Positions 32,611 through 39,822 of a stretch of 64,000 bases of DNA are shown in pieces. Each line of letters begins with the position of its first letter. Within the stretch, counting starts at the first letter, position 1. The stretch comes from Myxococcales bacterium (lineage in GTDB: Bacteria; Myxococcota; UBA727; JABDBI01), in assembly GCA_023248545.1 (NCBI GenBank), contig JAHFEF010000001.1, positions 62,001 to 126,000 of the forward strand, written 5' to 3'. The position numbers and the translations under genes were made by a program. The notes under the pieces were generated by a model, which was given only the letters and a program-made list of their open reading frames with translations, searched no databases and had not been told where the DNA came from.

Positions 32611-33787
32611 GCTGGCCTCCGGCAAATCTCAAGGCGTTCAGTTTGATAAACCCCGTCGCATCGCTGGGTGTGAAGCCTTGGTTTCCCTCGAAGGACACCA
32701 GTTTTTCGGAGTACAGCGAGTGTGGGGCTTTTCGGCCGGTGATTCTTGTATTCCCCTTGAATAGCTCAAGTCTGACTATGCCAGTGACTTTTTGTTGCAT
32801 GGGCTTCAAGAAACTTAAGAGCATTTGGAACTCGGGGGCGAACCAATAGCCGTTGTAAATCAGCTCAGCAAACTTGCTGGAAAGAGAATCTCTCAGGTGC
32901 ATAGACTCTCGATCTATTGTAATACTTTCTAGGGCTCGATGTGCGGCGTGTAAAATTGTCGCGCCGGGAGTTTCATAGACGCCTCGAGATTTCATGCCCG
33001 TATATCTATTTTCGACGATATCGATTCGGCCGATGCCATGCTTGCCGCCCAGTTGATTGAGTTGGGTGAGCAGTTCTACCGGACCCAATTTTTGGTTGTT
33101 GATGCCGATAGGGATTCCGTGCAGGTATTCGATCTCGAGTATATCGGGCGTGTTGGGTGTTTGGTCAAGATTGTGTGTGAGCACGAACAAGTCTTTGGGG
33201 GGCGCATTCCAAGGATTTTCCAAAACGCCGCCTTCAAAACTAATATGCATCAAGTTTCTATCGGTTGAGTAGGGTTTTGCGGCTGTTGCACTGACGGGGA
33301 TATCATGGGTTTTGGCATATGCGATCAAATCATTTCGGCCCTGAAACGGCCATTCTCGCCACGGCGCAATCGGCGTGATTTGTGGGGCCAAAGCTTGGTA
33401 GGCGAGTTCGAATCGAATTTGATCGTTGCCTTTTCCTGTTGCCCCATGGGCAACGGCGTCAGCGCCTTCGGCCAGTGCAATTTCGATTTGTTTTTTGGCA
33501 ATGAGGGGTCTGGCCAGCGAAGTACCCAGTAAATAAGAGCCCTCGTAGACGGCCTGGGCTTGAACGGCTGGAAAAATAAAATTCTCAACGAATTCTTTTT
33601 TAAGATCGACGATAAAAATTTTGCTAGCACCCGTTTTAAGTGCCTTTTCTTCCAGGCCAGCCAATTCGCCGTCCTGCCCAACGTCTGCGCAATAGGCGAT
33701 TATCTCGCATTGATATTTTTGCTTTAACCAATGAAGCATCACAGAGGTGTCTAAGCCGCCCGAATATGCCAGTACGATTTTTTTCAC
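32603..33787 (-). CDS. argG: Argininosuccinate synthase
   Basis: Joins citrulline and aspartate with ATP. Seen are the PP-loop LAYSGGLDTSV, GATGKGNDQIRFE, the citrulline/aspartate segment YSTDRNLMHISFEGG and ENRYTGMKSRGVYETPG. Length (394) is typical. Start is GTG 33787 with GGAG 6 bases upstream. It is the first gene of an eight-gene operon; ArgR from gene six of the same operon probably binds the promoter, where TTATTCA...TGAATAA half-sites are seen. Confidence 0.95.
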   Translation of the reverse strand: MKKIVLAYSGGLDTSVMLHWLKQKYQCEIIAYCADVGQDGELAGLEEKALKTGASKIFIVDLKKEFVENFIFPAVQAQAVYEGSYLLGTSLARPLIAKKQIEIALAEGADAVAHGATGKGNDQIRFELAYQALAPQITPIAPWREWPFQGRNDLIAYAKTHDIPVSATAAKPYSTDRNLMHISFEGGVLENPWNAPPKDLFVLTHNLDQTPNTPDILEIEYLHGIPIGINNQKLGPVELLTQLNQLGGKHGIGRIDIVENRYTGMKSRGVYETPGATILHAAHRALESITIDRESMHLRDSLSSKFAELIYNGYWFAPEFQMLLSFLKPMQQKVTGIVRLELFKGNTRITGRKAPHSLYSEKLVSFEGNQGFTPSDATGFIKLNALRFAGGQHD

Positions 33788-33799
33788 TGCAAGCTCCGT

Positions 33800-33837
33800 T
33801 TATTCAAAATAATGGATAAATAGGGATATATGAATAA
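33800..33837. promoter_or_regulatory. Possible ArgR operator before argG
   Basis: A 7-bp inverted repeat, TTATTCA at 33800-33806 and TGAATAA at 33831-33837, lies in AT-rich DNA just upstream of argG. TGAAT/ATTCA are the half-sites of enterobacterial ARG boxes, but here they are spaced wider than the standard 18-bp box, so the match is only partial. The same interval contains the promoter of the divergent gene at 33853. Confidence 0.35.
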
Positions 33838-33852
33838 CCTGGAGTATATGTT

Positions 33853-34101
33853 TTGTCAACAGCCTATTCGGAAGTGATTCTTGACAACTGCTCAGCCTTT
33901 GGGTCATCATCAGCAAGTTTTATGCGATCAGATGTTGATATGTCATTGATTCGGATCAATTTACGCCTTTCTTACGAGCAGCGCATTCAAAAAAACGATG
34001 ATGCACTTCGGTTCATCCACGATCTGAGAATGGCGAGTGGAGTTCTAGACCATGCAAAACCTCGGAAACCTGCTCGATCTATTACTCAGCGCCAAAATTG
34101 A
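33853..34101 (+). CDS. Small partner protein of second nucleotidyltransferase module
   Basis: An 82-residue protein whose core, MSLIRINLRLSYEQRIQKND, resembles short proteins commonly coded just before MNT-type nucleotidyltransferases. The TTG start at 33853 has GGAG 8 bases upstream; shorter starts at ATG 33922 or 33940 are possible and would keep the core. The end overlaps the nucleotidyltransferase gene by 50 bases. It may be one half of a toxin-antitoxin-like pair. Confidence 0.5.
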   Translation: MSTAYSEVILDNCSAFGSSSASFMRSDVDMSLIRINLRLSYEQRIQKNDDALRFIHDLRMASGVLDHAKPRKPARSITQRQN

Positions 34102-34522
34102 TTTTGTGCTTATCGGCGGCTTCGCCAGTGTTATCCACGGATCTTCCATGGTAACCCACGATCTAGACATCTGCATTCTATTTGATCCAGAACACGTTGA
34201 GCAGATACGTGAATGCCTTCGGCCTTATCATCCAAAACACCGAATGACTCCGAAAAGACTATCGTTTCTTGACTATCCGGGAGACTTATCGAATTTGAAA
34301 AATCTCTATCTTGAAACAGATCTAGGTGTGCTCGATATTGTCGGCAATATTGACGGCGTGGGTTCTTTTAAACAAGTTTCTAAAAATGCCATGAAAATCG
34401 AAATCTATGGAAAAAAATGCAAGGTCATCTCAATCGACGACCTTATCGCATCCAAGAAATCCATCGGCCGCGACAAAGATCTCGCGGTTGTGCGACAGCT
34501 CGAGGCAATCAAAAAGGGCTGA
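34052..34522 (+). CDS. MNT-like nucleotidyltransferase
   Basis: A 156-residue protein. The minimal nucleotidyltransferase motif is FVLIGGFASVIHGSSMV, then THDLDICI with the DxD metal pair. The later ISIDDLIASKKSIGRDKDLAVV matches the C-terminal 'KxxxxRxKDxxD' region of DUF6036/AbiEii-type proteins. GGAG lies 9 bases before the ATG at 34052. It forms a compact two-gene unit with the 33853 gene and is the second such module in the window, although the sequences differ. Confidence 0.72.
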   Translation: MQNLGNLLDLLLSAKIDFVLIGGFASVIHGSSMVTHDLDICILFDPEHVEQIRECLRPYHPKHRMTPKRLSFLDYPGDLSNLKNLYLETDLGVLDIVGNIDGVGSFKQVSKNAMKIEIYGKKCKVISIDDLIASKKSIGRDKDLAVVRQLEAIKKG

Positions 34523-34557
34523 AAAAAAAGGATTTGACCCCTTCTGGACCCCTTCTT

Positions 34558-35472
34558 TTAATAAGATCGCTCCCCGAAAATCATTTCCCAGGCAGCCTTA
34601 AGTTCATAATAAAGACCGCCCAGCTTAGACCACTCGCAATTTTTGCCGCTCAAATCATTTTTTAGGCAATCCAAAAATGTTGGAATGGCGCTCTTGAAGG
34701 CCTTGGGGCCTAAGAAGTGAACAGCCAAGTCACCACCCTGCCACACGCTTTCAGTGGGCGTCGTGAAGCTACCGACCCACATGGGGTTCAGTGCGCGCTG
34801 AGGAACCACGACAACATTTGGATTTTGTTTAACAAGAGCCACTTTTTCGAGACGTGTCAGCTTTTTGGAATTGTCGAATCCGCCTAAAATCTCGCCAATG
34901 GCGGTTTGGTCGGGTAAGTTGGTATTCTTGTATTTTTCGAAAGATTCTTCCACTGCACTTAGAAATTCTCTACTCCATAAACTATTTCGCAAAATAAATA
35001 CCCCAGTATTCACCGCGCAAAGACCGAAGGCACCAAACATATCCAACATAAAGTGATCGGGCGCAATCAATAGATTTGTGTTCGGTTTGGCGTATTCGTT
35101 AATCACCGTTTCGAGCTTTCTGTCTATGTTCGAGAACACGACATCGGCATCAACCCACATAACCCATTCATAGGGGTTTCCTGTTGCGGGATTGATTTCG
35201 TCTAGCGCTTCTCTCAGCGCAACAATTTTTTGCCAGTATGCGCCAGTAGCGAGTGCGTTGTTTTTGTGGCCCTCGTTTCTAAATCGATCAGACAAAATTC
35301 CTTCTCGGAAAATATAACCATAGCCATTGTGCTGGGCATAGTTCTGGTGATTAGGAATGGTATGCTCCAAATATTCCGCAAGACCGCTGTAATGGGAAAC
35401 AATCAAAATATCAGAAGCTTGCAAAGCCAAAGAAAACTGAAGCGATAGAAAAATGTATGAAATAAGTCTCAT
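34558..35472 (-). CDS. Exported GT34-like (GMA12/MNN10) glycosyltransferase
   Basis: A 304-residue protein. Signal peptide MRLISYIFLSLQFSLALQA is followed by a galactosyltransferase GMA12/MNN10-type fold. The metal-binding DxD is in WVMWVDADVVFSN, with VNTGVFILRNSLWSREFL and LPDQTAIGEIL next and a final DLAVHFLGPK. This family is best known from fungal and plant Golgi enzymes. A secretion signal is odd because sugar nucleotides are cytosolic; the helix may instead be an anchor. ATG 35472 is chosen; the frame is open 25 codons upstream. Confidence 0.72.
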   Translation of the reverse strand: MRLISYIFLSLQFSLALQASDILIVSHYSGLAEYLEHTIPNHQNYAQHNGYGYIFREGILSDRFRNEGHKNNALATGAYWQKIVALREALDEINPATGNPYEWVMWVDADVVFSNIDRKLETVINEYAKPNTNLLIAPDHFMLDMFGAFGLCAVNTGVFILRNSLWSREFLSAVEESFEKYKNTNLPDQTAIGEILGGFDNSKKLTRLEKVALVKQNPNVVVVPQRALNPMWVGSFTTPTESVWQGGDLAVHFLGPKAFKSAIPTFLDCLKNDLSGKNCEWSKLGGLYYELKAAWEMIFGERSY

Positions 35473-35591
35473 ATTATGAGGATTATGAGTGATTTCTTTT
35501 AAGTTTGCAAGTGGGCTGCTTACTAAATTGACAAGACTCCAATCCAATTCACAGCAAGTTCGCCGATAAAATGAAGCTTAACATAAGAGAA

Positions 35592-35645
35592 TTGTCGATT
35601 TTAAGTCAGAATTCCAATGCCGAGAAGTTGACTTAAAATCGACAA
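35592..35645. repeat. 17-bp perfect inverted repeat
   Basis: TTGTCGATTTTAAGTCA (35592-35608) and its exact complement TGACTTAAAATCGACAA (35629-35645) are separated by 20 bases. The arms are AT-rich with no following T-run, which argues against a simple intrinsic terminator. The site lies between the glycosyltransferase start and the HTH protein end. It could be an operator for the neighbouring HTH protein or a recombination site. Confidence 0.65.
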
Positions 35646-35666
35646 AATGTCGTTATTGCGTCATGT

Positions 35667-36197
35667 TCATGCCCCAAATCGCCGGACCAAATCATATTTT
35701 TCGCTGTGATAACTCTCGCTCCAGAATCTGGATGTATTTTTAAGTGAGGTTTCGATGTAACCTCGAGGATCTTTTGTCTTAGTCTGCTCGGCCTCCTTCA
35801 CCGCTTGTTCAACAACGTGAATCAGCTTGGGTCTCCCCGAGAGACCGTCTAAACAGGGAAAACGTTTGTTCCACTCGTCAAAGAGTTCCGGTGTTAGGCT
35901 CTGAATGGGTTTATCTGCCTTCGCCGGGGCTTTATTGGCCCATACGAGATCATAAGTCTTTTGGCGTTTCTGGATATACCCGTGGTGAACCAGCAACCCA
36001 GCCTTCACGAGCTCACCCACCAAACGGCGGATGCTTCGAACAGAAAGCCGCATTTTTTCCGCAAAGATTTCTGGATTCGGCCATACCGTGGGCCTCTTGG
36101 GGCTCGACACGCGCGCTAATTCGATCCATAGCAATTTGGCAGACGGAGAGATTTTGGCTTCGAGGACATAGACAGGGATTTTAACAAAACGGCTCAC
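35667..36197 (-). CDS. Winged-helix DNA-binding protein
   Basis: A 176-residue protein with a winged helix-turn-helix in the first half (AKLLWIELARVSSPKRPTVW, then SVRSIRRLVGELVKAGLLVHHG). It resembles replication-initiator or phage/plasmid regulatory proteins that carry 'helix-turn-helix domain' labels. The C-terminal part is charged and ends in WSESYHSEKYDLVRRFGA. GTG 36197 has AAGGA 9 bases upstream. A 17-bp inverted repeat lies 22 bases beyond its stop and could be its target. Confidence 0.65.
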   Translation of the reverse strand: MSRFVKIPVYVLEAKISPSAKLLWIELARVSSPKRPTVWPNPEIFAEKMRLSVRSIRRLVGELVKAGLLVHHGYIQKRQKTYDLVWANKAPAKADKPIQSLTPELFDEWNKRFPCLDGLSGRPKLIHVVEQAVKEAEQTKTKDPRGYIETSLKNTSRFWSESYHSEKYDLVRRFGA

Positions 36198-36200
36198 GAT

Positions 36201-36297
36201 TTGACATCCTTCGCCGTCGGCACTAGGGTACCCCGGCTATGATAGTAGCTGCCGTTCTCTCCAAAACTGGCCAGTCGCGGAGAGACGGCATTTTTTT
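36201..36297 (+). ncRNA. Possible small RNA or leader with terminator
   Basis: A -35 box TTGACA (36201-36206) is followed after 17 bases by a weak -10, TAGGGT (36224-36229). About 20 bases later comes a terminator-like hairpin and seven T's. No upstream plus-strand gene exists to be terminated, so a transcript of about 60 nt starting near 36236 is plausible. It could also be an attenuator for nth, which begins 118 bases downstream. Confidence 0.35.
36250..36297 (+). terminator. Rho-independent terminator
   Basis: TGCCGTTCTCTCC (36250-36262) pairs with GGAGAGACGGCA (36279-36290), leaving one bulged base, followed by T7 (36291-36297). The stem is GC-rich and the shape is typical of intrinsic terminators on the plus strand. 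Confidence 0.72.
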
Positions 36298-36414
36298 GCG
36301 AACACCATGTCTGCAAAATATGAGCGTAAGGCCGGGTTATTTCAAAAAGATATCGGGCGTTTGACTGACTGCTGCGAATAAATTAGAACAACCACCTAAC
36401 TCGGAGCGTGTGTT

Positions 36415-37047
36415 TTGTTAGCAGCCAAAGCTTTGTATTTTTTAGATTCTATCAGCGCTTATTTCCCCGATGCTAAAATAGAACTCTGTTTTAACCCCAA
36501 AGATCCGTGGCAACTATTGGTCGCTGTGTGTTTGTCCGCGCAGACGACCGATAAAGCCGTCAATAAAGTCACGCCGGCTTTGTTTGAAGCTTACCCCAGT
36601 GTTCAGAAATTCGCGTTGGCGACGCCTGAGCAGATAGAGCCTTATGTGAAAACGCTTGGTTTTTTTCGAAACAAAGCGAAAAATTTGGTTTTAGCGGCGC
36701 GCAAAATCACCCAAGATTTTGGGGGTAAGATTCCCAAAGAAAGAGCCCTGCTGGAAACTATCCCTGGCGTAGGCCCTAAGTCTGCCGCCGTGATTATTGC
36801 CAATGCTTTTGGAATGCCGGCCATTGCCGTCGACACGCATGTAGGACGTGTGGCCAGGCGACTGGGGCTCACCAAAAATCAAGATCCTTCGAAAGTCGAA
36901 GCTGATTTAACCAAGCTGTTTCCCAAAGAGCGCTTGTTAGAAGCGCATCATGTGTTTATCTTTCATGGTCGTAGAATCTGTCATGCGCGAAAGCCTAACT
37001 GCCCAGAGTGTCCGGTGAACAAAAAGTGTCCCAAGATCGGCGTATAA
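36415..37047 (+). CDS. nth: Endonuclease III
   Basis: A 210-residue DNA glycosylase/AP lyase for oxidised pyrimidines. The helix-hairpin-helix LLETIPGVGPKSAAVI contains the catalytic Lys, and VDTHVGRVARRLG contains the catalytic Asp. The C-terminal CHARKPNC..C..C set (C-x6-C-x2-C-x5-C) binds a 4Fe-4S cluster. Start TTG 36415 has GGAG 8 bases upstream. It is separated from the GH3 operon by a palindromic repeat. Confidence 0.95.
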   Translation: MLAAKALYFLDSISAYFPDAKIELCFNPKDPWQLLVAVCLSAQTTDKAVNKVTPALFEAYPSVQKFALATPEQIEPYVKTLGFFRNKAKNLVLAARKITQDFGGKIPKERALLETIPGVGPKSAAVIIANAFGMPAIAVDTHVGRVARRLGLTKNQDPSKVEADLTKLFPKERLLEAHHVFIFHGRRICHARKPNCPECPVNKKCPKIGV

Positions 37048-37059
37048 AATCACCCATAA

Positions 37060-37079
37060 CCCCCCTTTAAAAAGGGGGG
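37060..37079. repeat. C/G-run palindrome
   Basis: CCCCCCTTT, two A's, then AAAGGGGGG: a 9-bp perfect hairpin between nth and the GH3 gene. A very similar palindrome is found at 47516-47536, so both belong to one dispersed intergenic repeat family. Confidence 0.7.
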
Positions 37080-37102
37080 AAGCTACTTTAAGCCATAGCT
37101 TA

Positions 37103-38650
37103 ATGAAAAGTTTTCCTGTGGCGGGCCTATTGAACCCCGCTTTAAGAGCCTTGGCTTCACGACGTATTGCCCAATGGGATCGTAATTTAACTAACCTACA
37201 AGCCACGCAAGAAGCGATCTTGCTGGCACATTGTCAAAAAGCTGCCAAAACACAGTTTGGCCGGAAATATGCACTGGGCAGTGTTCAATCTTACAAAGAC
37301 TACAAACAAGCATTGCCGCTTCGACCCTATGCAGGCTTTGAGCCGTATTTGCAGCGCATGCGTCGAGGCGAAAGAAATATTTTATGGCCTGGCTTAATCT
37401 CTTATTATGGACAATCTTCGGGGACATCGGCAACGGCTGCACAGCATAAATTTTTGCCCATTTCTGCGGAACAAATCAAATGGCAACAAAAAGCGGCGTT
37501 TGATGTCATGGCACGGTATTTGCTATTGAGTGGCGATAAAGAATTTGCAGGTGGCTATAACCTCGGTCTATTTCCGCCGAGTATTTTGAAAACAGAAGTG
37601 CCCGGCGTATTTACAGGATCTAATCCGGGGATCATGTTTCGCGAGATTCCGTATGTCGCCAGACTCACAACCATTCCCAAATTGCCTATTCGAGATATGG
37701 AGAACTACGACCAAAAGCTTGAGGCGATTGCTAAAAATTACGCTCAGCATGATGTCCGGGCGATTTCTGGGACGACCTGCTGGTTCTCTATTTTTTTTGA
37801 CAAGCTGCTCAAGCAACATCAGGCCAAGACGGTGGGCGAAATTTGGCCAAACTTGCGCGTGTTATTTGGGGGCGGCGTCAATGCCGAGCCCTATCGCGAT
37901 GTGATTAAAGCGCGAGTCGGTCGTGATATCACGCTCATGGATAACTATAACGCCACTGAAGGTGGCCTGTTCTCCGTGACGGATAGCTTTGAGAATCCGG
38001 GCTTGCTCATGATTCCGGATCGGGGCGTATTTTTTGAATTTGTACACCGAGAAGATCATGGTCAAGAAAATCCAACCAGATTGGCGCTGTGGGAAGTAGA
38101 ACCCGGTGTAGATTACTCGATTGTATTAACCACGTCGTCTGGATTGTTTGGCTATTATATTGGCGATTTTGTCAGATTTATCTCGTTGTATCCGCATAGG
38201 ATGGAGTTTGTGGGTAGACCCAGCGGTGTTTTGTCTCTCACGCAGGAACTGACCACTTATGTAGAAATAGAACGCGCCGTCGCGAAAGCACAAACGCGTG
38301 TTCCCTGTTCTATTGTGGATTATTCAGTGGGGCCGGACATAGGTGTTGACGGTTCTGGGAAAGGCCGTTACCTGTTTTTTATTGAGTTTGCCCAAAAGCC
38401 TTCGGACAAGGCTCGGTTTATGAGAGTGGTCGACGAAGAATTGGCGGCTCTAAACCGGGTGTACCGGGAGCATAGAACGCACGATGTTGCGATTTTGCCT
38501 CCGGCTTTGGCGTGTTTGAAAGCAGGATCGACGCATCAGATTATGGAACAGTTGGGTTTTAGAAGTGTTCAAAATAAATTTCCTCGTATTGTAGATGACA
38601 AAAAGCGGGATTTAATTAGTCAGTTTGTGGAGAAGGAGCAAGTTTCGTGA
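37103..38650 (+). CDS. GH3 auxin-responsive promoter family amido synthetase
   Basis: A 515-residue adenylate-forming enzyme of the GH3/JAR1 family. ATP motifs are YYGQSSGTSA (P-loop like, about residues 108-117), DNYNATEGG and YYIGDFVRF. In plants these enzymes join an acyl acid to an amino acid through an acyl-adenylate; bacterial members have largely unknown substrates. Its stop overlaps the ino1 start (GTGA). It opens a five-gene overlapping operon with inositol-phosphate synthase and an aminotransferase, so an amide conjugate of a cyclitol-type amine is an attractive idea. Confidence 0.85.
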   Translation: MKSFPVAGLLNPALRALASRRIAQWDRNLTNLQATQEAILLAHCQKAAKTQFGRKYALGSVQSYKDYKQALPLRPYAGFEPYLQRMRRGERNILWPGLISYYGQSSGTSATAAQHKFLPISAEQIKWQQKAAFDVMARYLLLSGDKEFAGGYNLGLFPPSILKTEVPGVFTGSNPGIMFREIPYVARLTTIPKLPIRDMENYDQKLEAIAKNYAQHDVRAISGTTCWFSIFFDKLLKQHQAKTVGEIWPNLRVLFGGGVNAEPYRDVIKARVGRDITLMDNYNATEGGLFSVTDSFENPGLLMIPDRGVFFEFVHREDHGQENPTRLALWEVEPGVDYSIVLTTSSGLFGYYIGDFVRFISLYPHRMEFVGRPSGVLSLTQELTTYVEIERAVAKAQTRVPCSIVDYSVGPDIGVDGSGKGRYLFFIEFAQKPSDKARFMRVVDEELAALNRVYREHRTHDVAILPPALACLKAGSTHQIMEQLGFRSVQNKFPRIVDDKKRDLISQFVEKEQVS

Positions 38651-39822
38651 GTCAAAAATTAGGGTTATGTTTAATTGGCGCCAATGGTGCTGTTTCGACG
38701 ACGGTCATGGCGGGTGTGGCATTGATGCGCAAGGGTCTTGCTCCTAGACGAGGCATGATTACAGAGACCCGGTTTGCGGCTGGTGCCGATTTGGCTTCGT
38801 TGGATCAAATGGTTTTTGGTGGCTGGGACTTGCGCGAAGACAACGCCTATGAAGCTGCGATGAGCCACCAGGTTCTCCCGATTCACCTATTAAACTTTGT
38901 CAAAGACGAGCTTTCAGCGTTTAAGCCTTGGAAAGCAACAGCGAGTAAACGTTTTTTACACAGCATGGCTGGTAAAAATATTTTGCAGCTGGGTTCGATG
39001 CGTGAAGAAATTGCAAAGATCAGCCAAGATATCGCTGATTTTAAAGCTGCGCATAATTTAGATCGAGTGGTCATGGTCAATCTGACTTCGACCGAAAAGT
39101 ATTGCGAAGTTTCAGACGTTCACAGGACGTTGGCTGCTTTTGAAAAAGGCTTAGATTCAAACGACGAACGAATCAGCCCAGCCATGAAATATCTCTACGC
39201 GGCATTGGATAGCAACACGCCTTATGTGAATTTCACGCCGAGTTTAAGCAATGTCCCGGCGCTGTTAGAGATGTCGCTCAAAAAACAAGTGCCCGTTGCA
39301 GGAGAAGACGGCAAAACAGGGCAGACTTTGTTGAAAACAGCTGTTGCTCCCGTGTTGGCGCTTCGAGACTTGCACGTAGAGGGTTGGTACTCGGCGAATA
39401 TTCTTGGTAACAACGACGGGCTGGTGTTGAACGACCCGGAATCTAATAAAACCAAAGTGACGAGCAAACAGCGTGTGCTAGACAGCATTTTGGGCTATCA
39501 GGTTGAAGACCACCAGGTGCATATCCATTATTACAAGCCTCGTGGGGATGCCAAAGAGTCTTGGGATAATATCGATATTGCTGGGTTCTTGGGCGAGCGC
39601 ATGCAAATCAAGGTTAATTTTTTGTGCAAGGACTCTATTTTGGCGGCGCCGCTGGTGCTCGATTTGGCGCGCTTGATGGATCTGGCTAAGCGCCAAGGCC
39701 GTTCGGGGATTCAAGAGCAGTTGTCACTGTTTTTCAAAGCGCCGTATCATGCAGCCGGGAAAGAGCCCGAGCATAATTTGTTCAAACAAGGCGAGATGCT
39801 ACGAGCATGGCTTCAGGCGTAA
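38647..39822 (+). CDS. ino1: Inositol-3-phosphate synthase family protein
   Basis: A 391-residue NAD-dependent synthase converting glucose 6-phosphate to myo-inositol phosphate. Seen are LCLIGANGAVSTTVMAG (NAD loop), VVMVNLTSTE, YVNFTPSLSNVPAL, AGEDGKTGQTLLKTAVAP and the catalytic region NILGNNDGLVL, then SKQRVLDSIL with KVTSK. The start is GTG 38647 overlapping the GH3 stop by 4 bases; the gene overlaps the aminotransferase by 16. Bacterial Ino1 serves phosphatidylinositol, mycothiol or cyclitol synthesis; none of those partner genes is seen here. Confidence 0.9.
   Translation: MSQKLGLCLIGANGAVSTTVMAGVALMRKGLAPRRGMITETRFAAGADLASLDQMVFGGWDLREDNAYEAAMSHQVLPIHLLNFVKDELSAFKPWKATASKRFLHSMAGKNILQLGSMREEIAKISQDIADFKAAHNLDRVVMVNLTSTEKYCEVSDVHRTLAAFEKGLDSNDERISPAMKYLYAALDSNTPYVNFTPSLSNVPALLEMSLKKQVPVAGEDGKTGQTLLKTAVAPVLALRDLHVEGWYSANILGNNDGLVLNDPESNKTKVTSKQRVLDSILGYQVEDHQVHIHYYKPRGDAKESWDNIDIAGFLGERMQIKVNFLCKDSILAAPLVLDLARLMDLAKRQGRSGIQEQLSLFFKAPYHAAGKEPEHNLFKQGEMLRAWLQA

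Noticed and set aside
34523-34557. Possible insertion-sequence end (GGATTTGACCCCTTCTGG) after the nucleotidyltransferase
   Set aside because: Short, without inverted partner or transposase; it contains the small direct repeat GACCCCTTCT/GGACCCCTTC only.
36250-36297. Terminator of the HTH protein gene
   Set aside because: The HTH gene is transcribed the other way and ends at 35667, so the hairpin with T-run on the plus strand cannot serve it.
37103-38650. Auxin or plant-hormone pathway because of the GH3 family name
   Set aside because: Bacterial GH3 proteins share only the fold and adenylation chemistry; nothing else in the window points to plant hormone metabolism.
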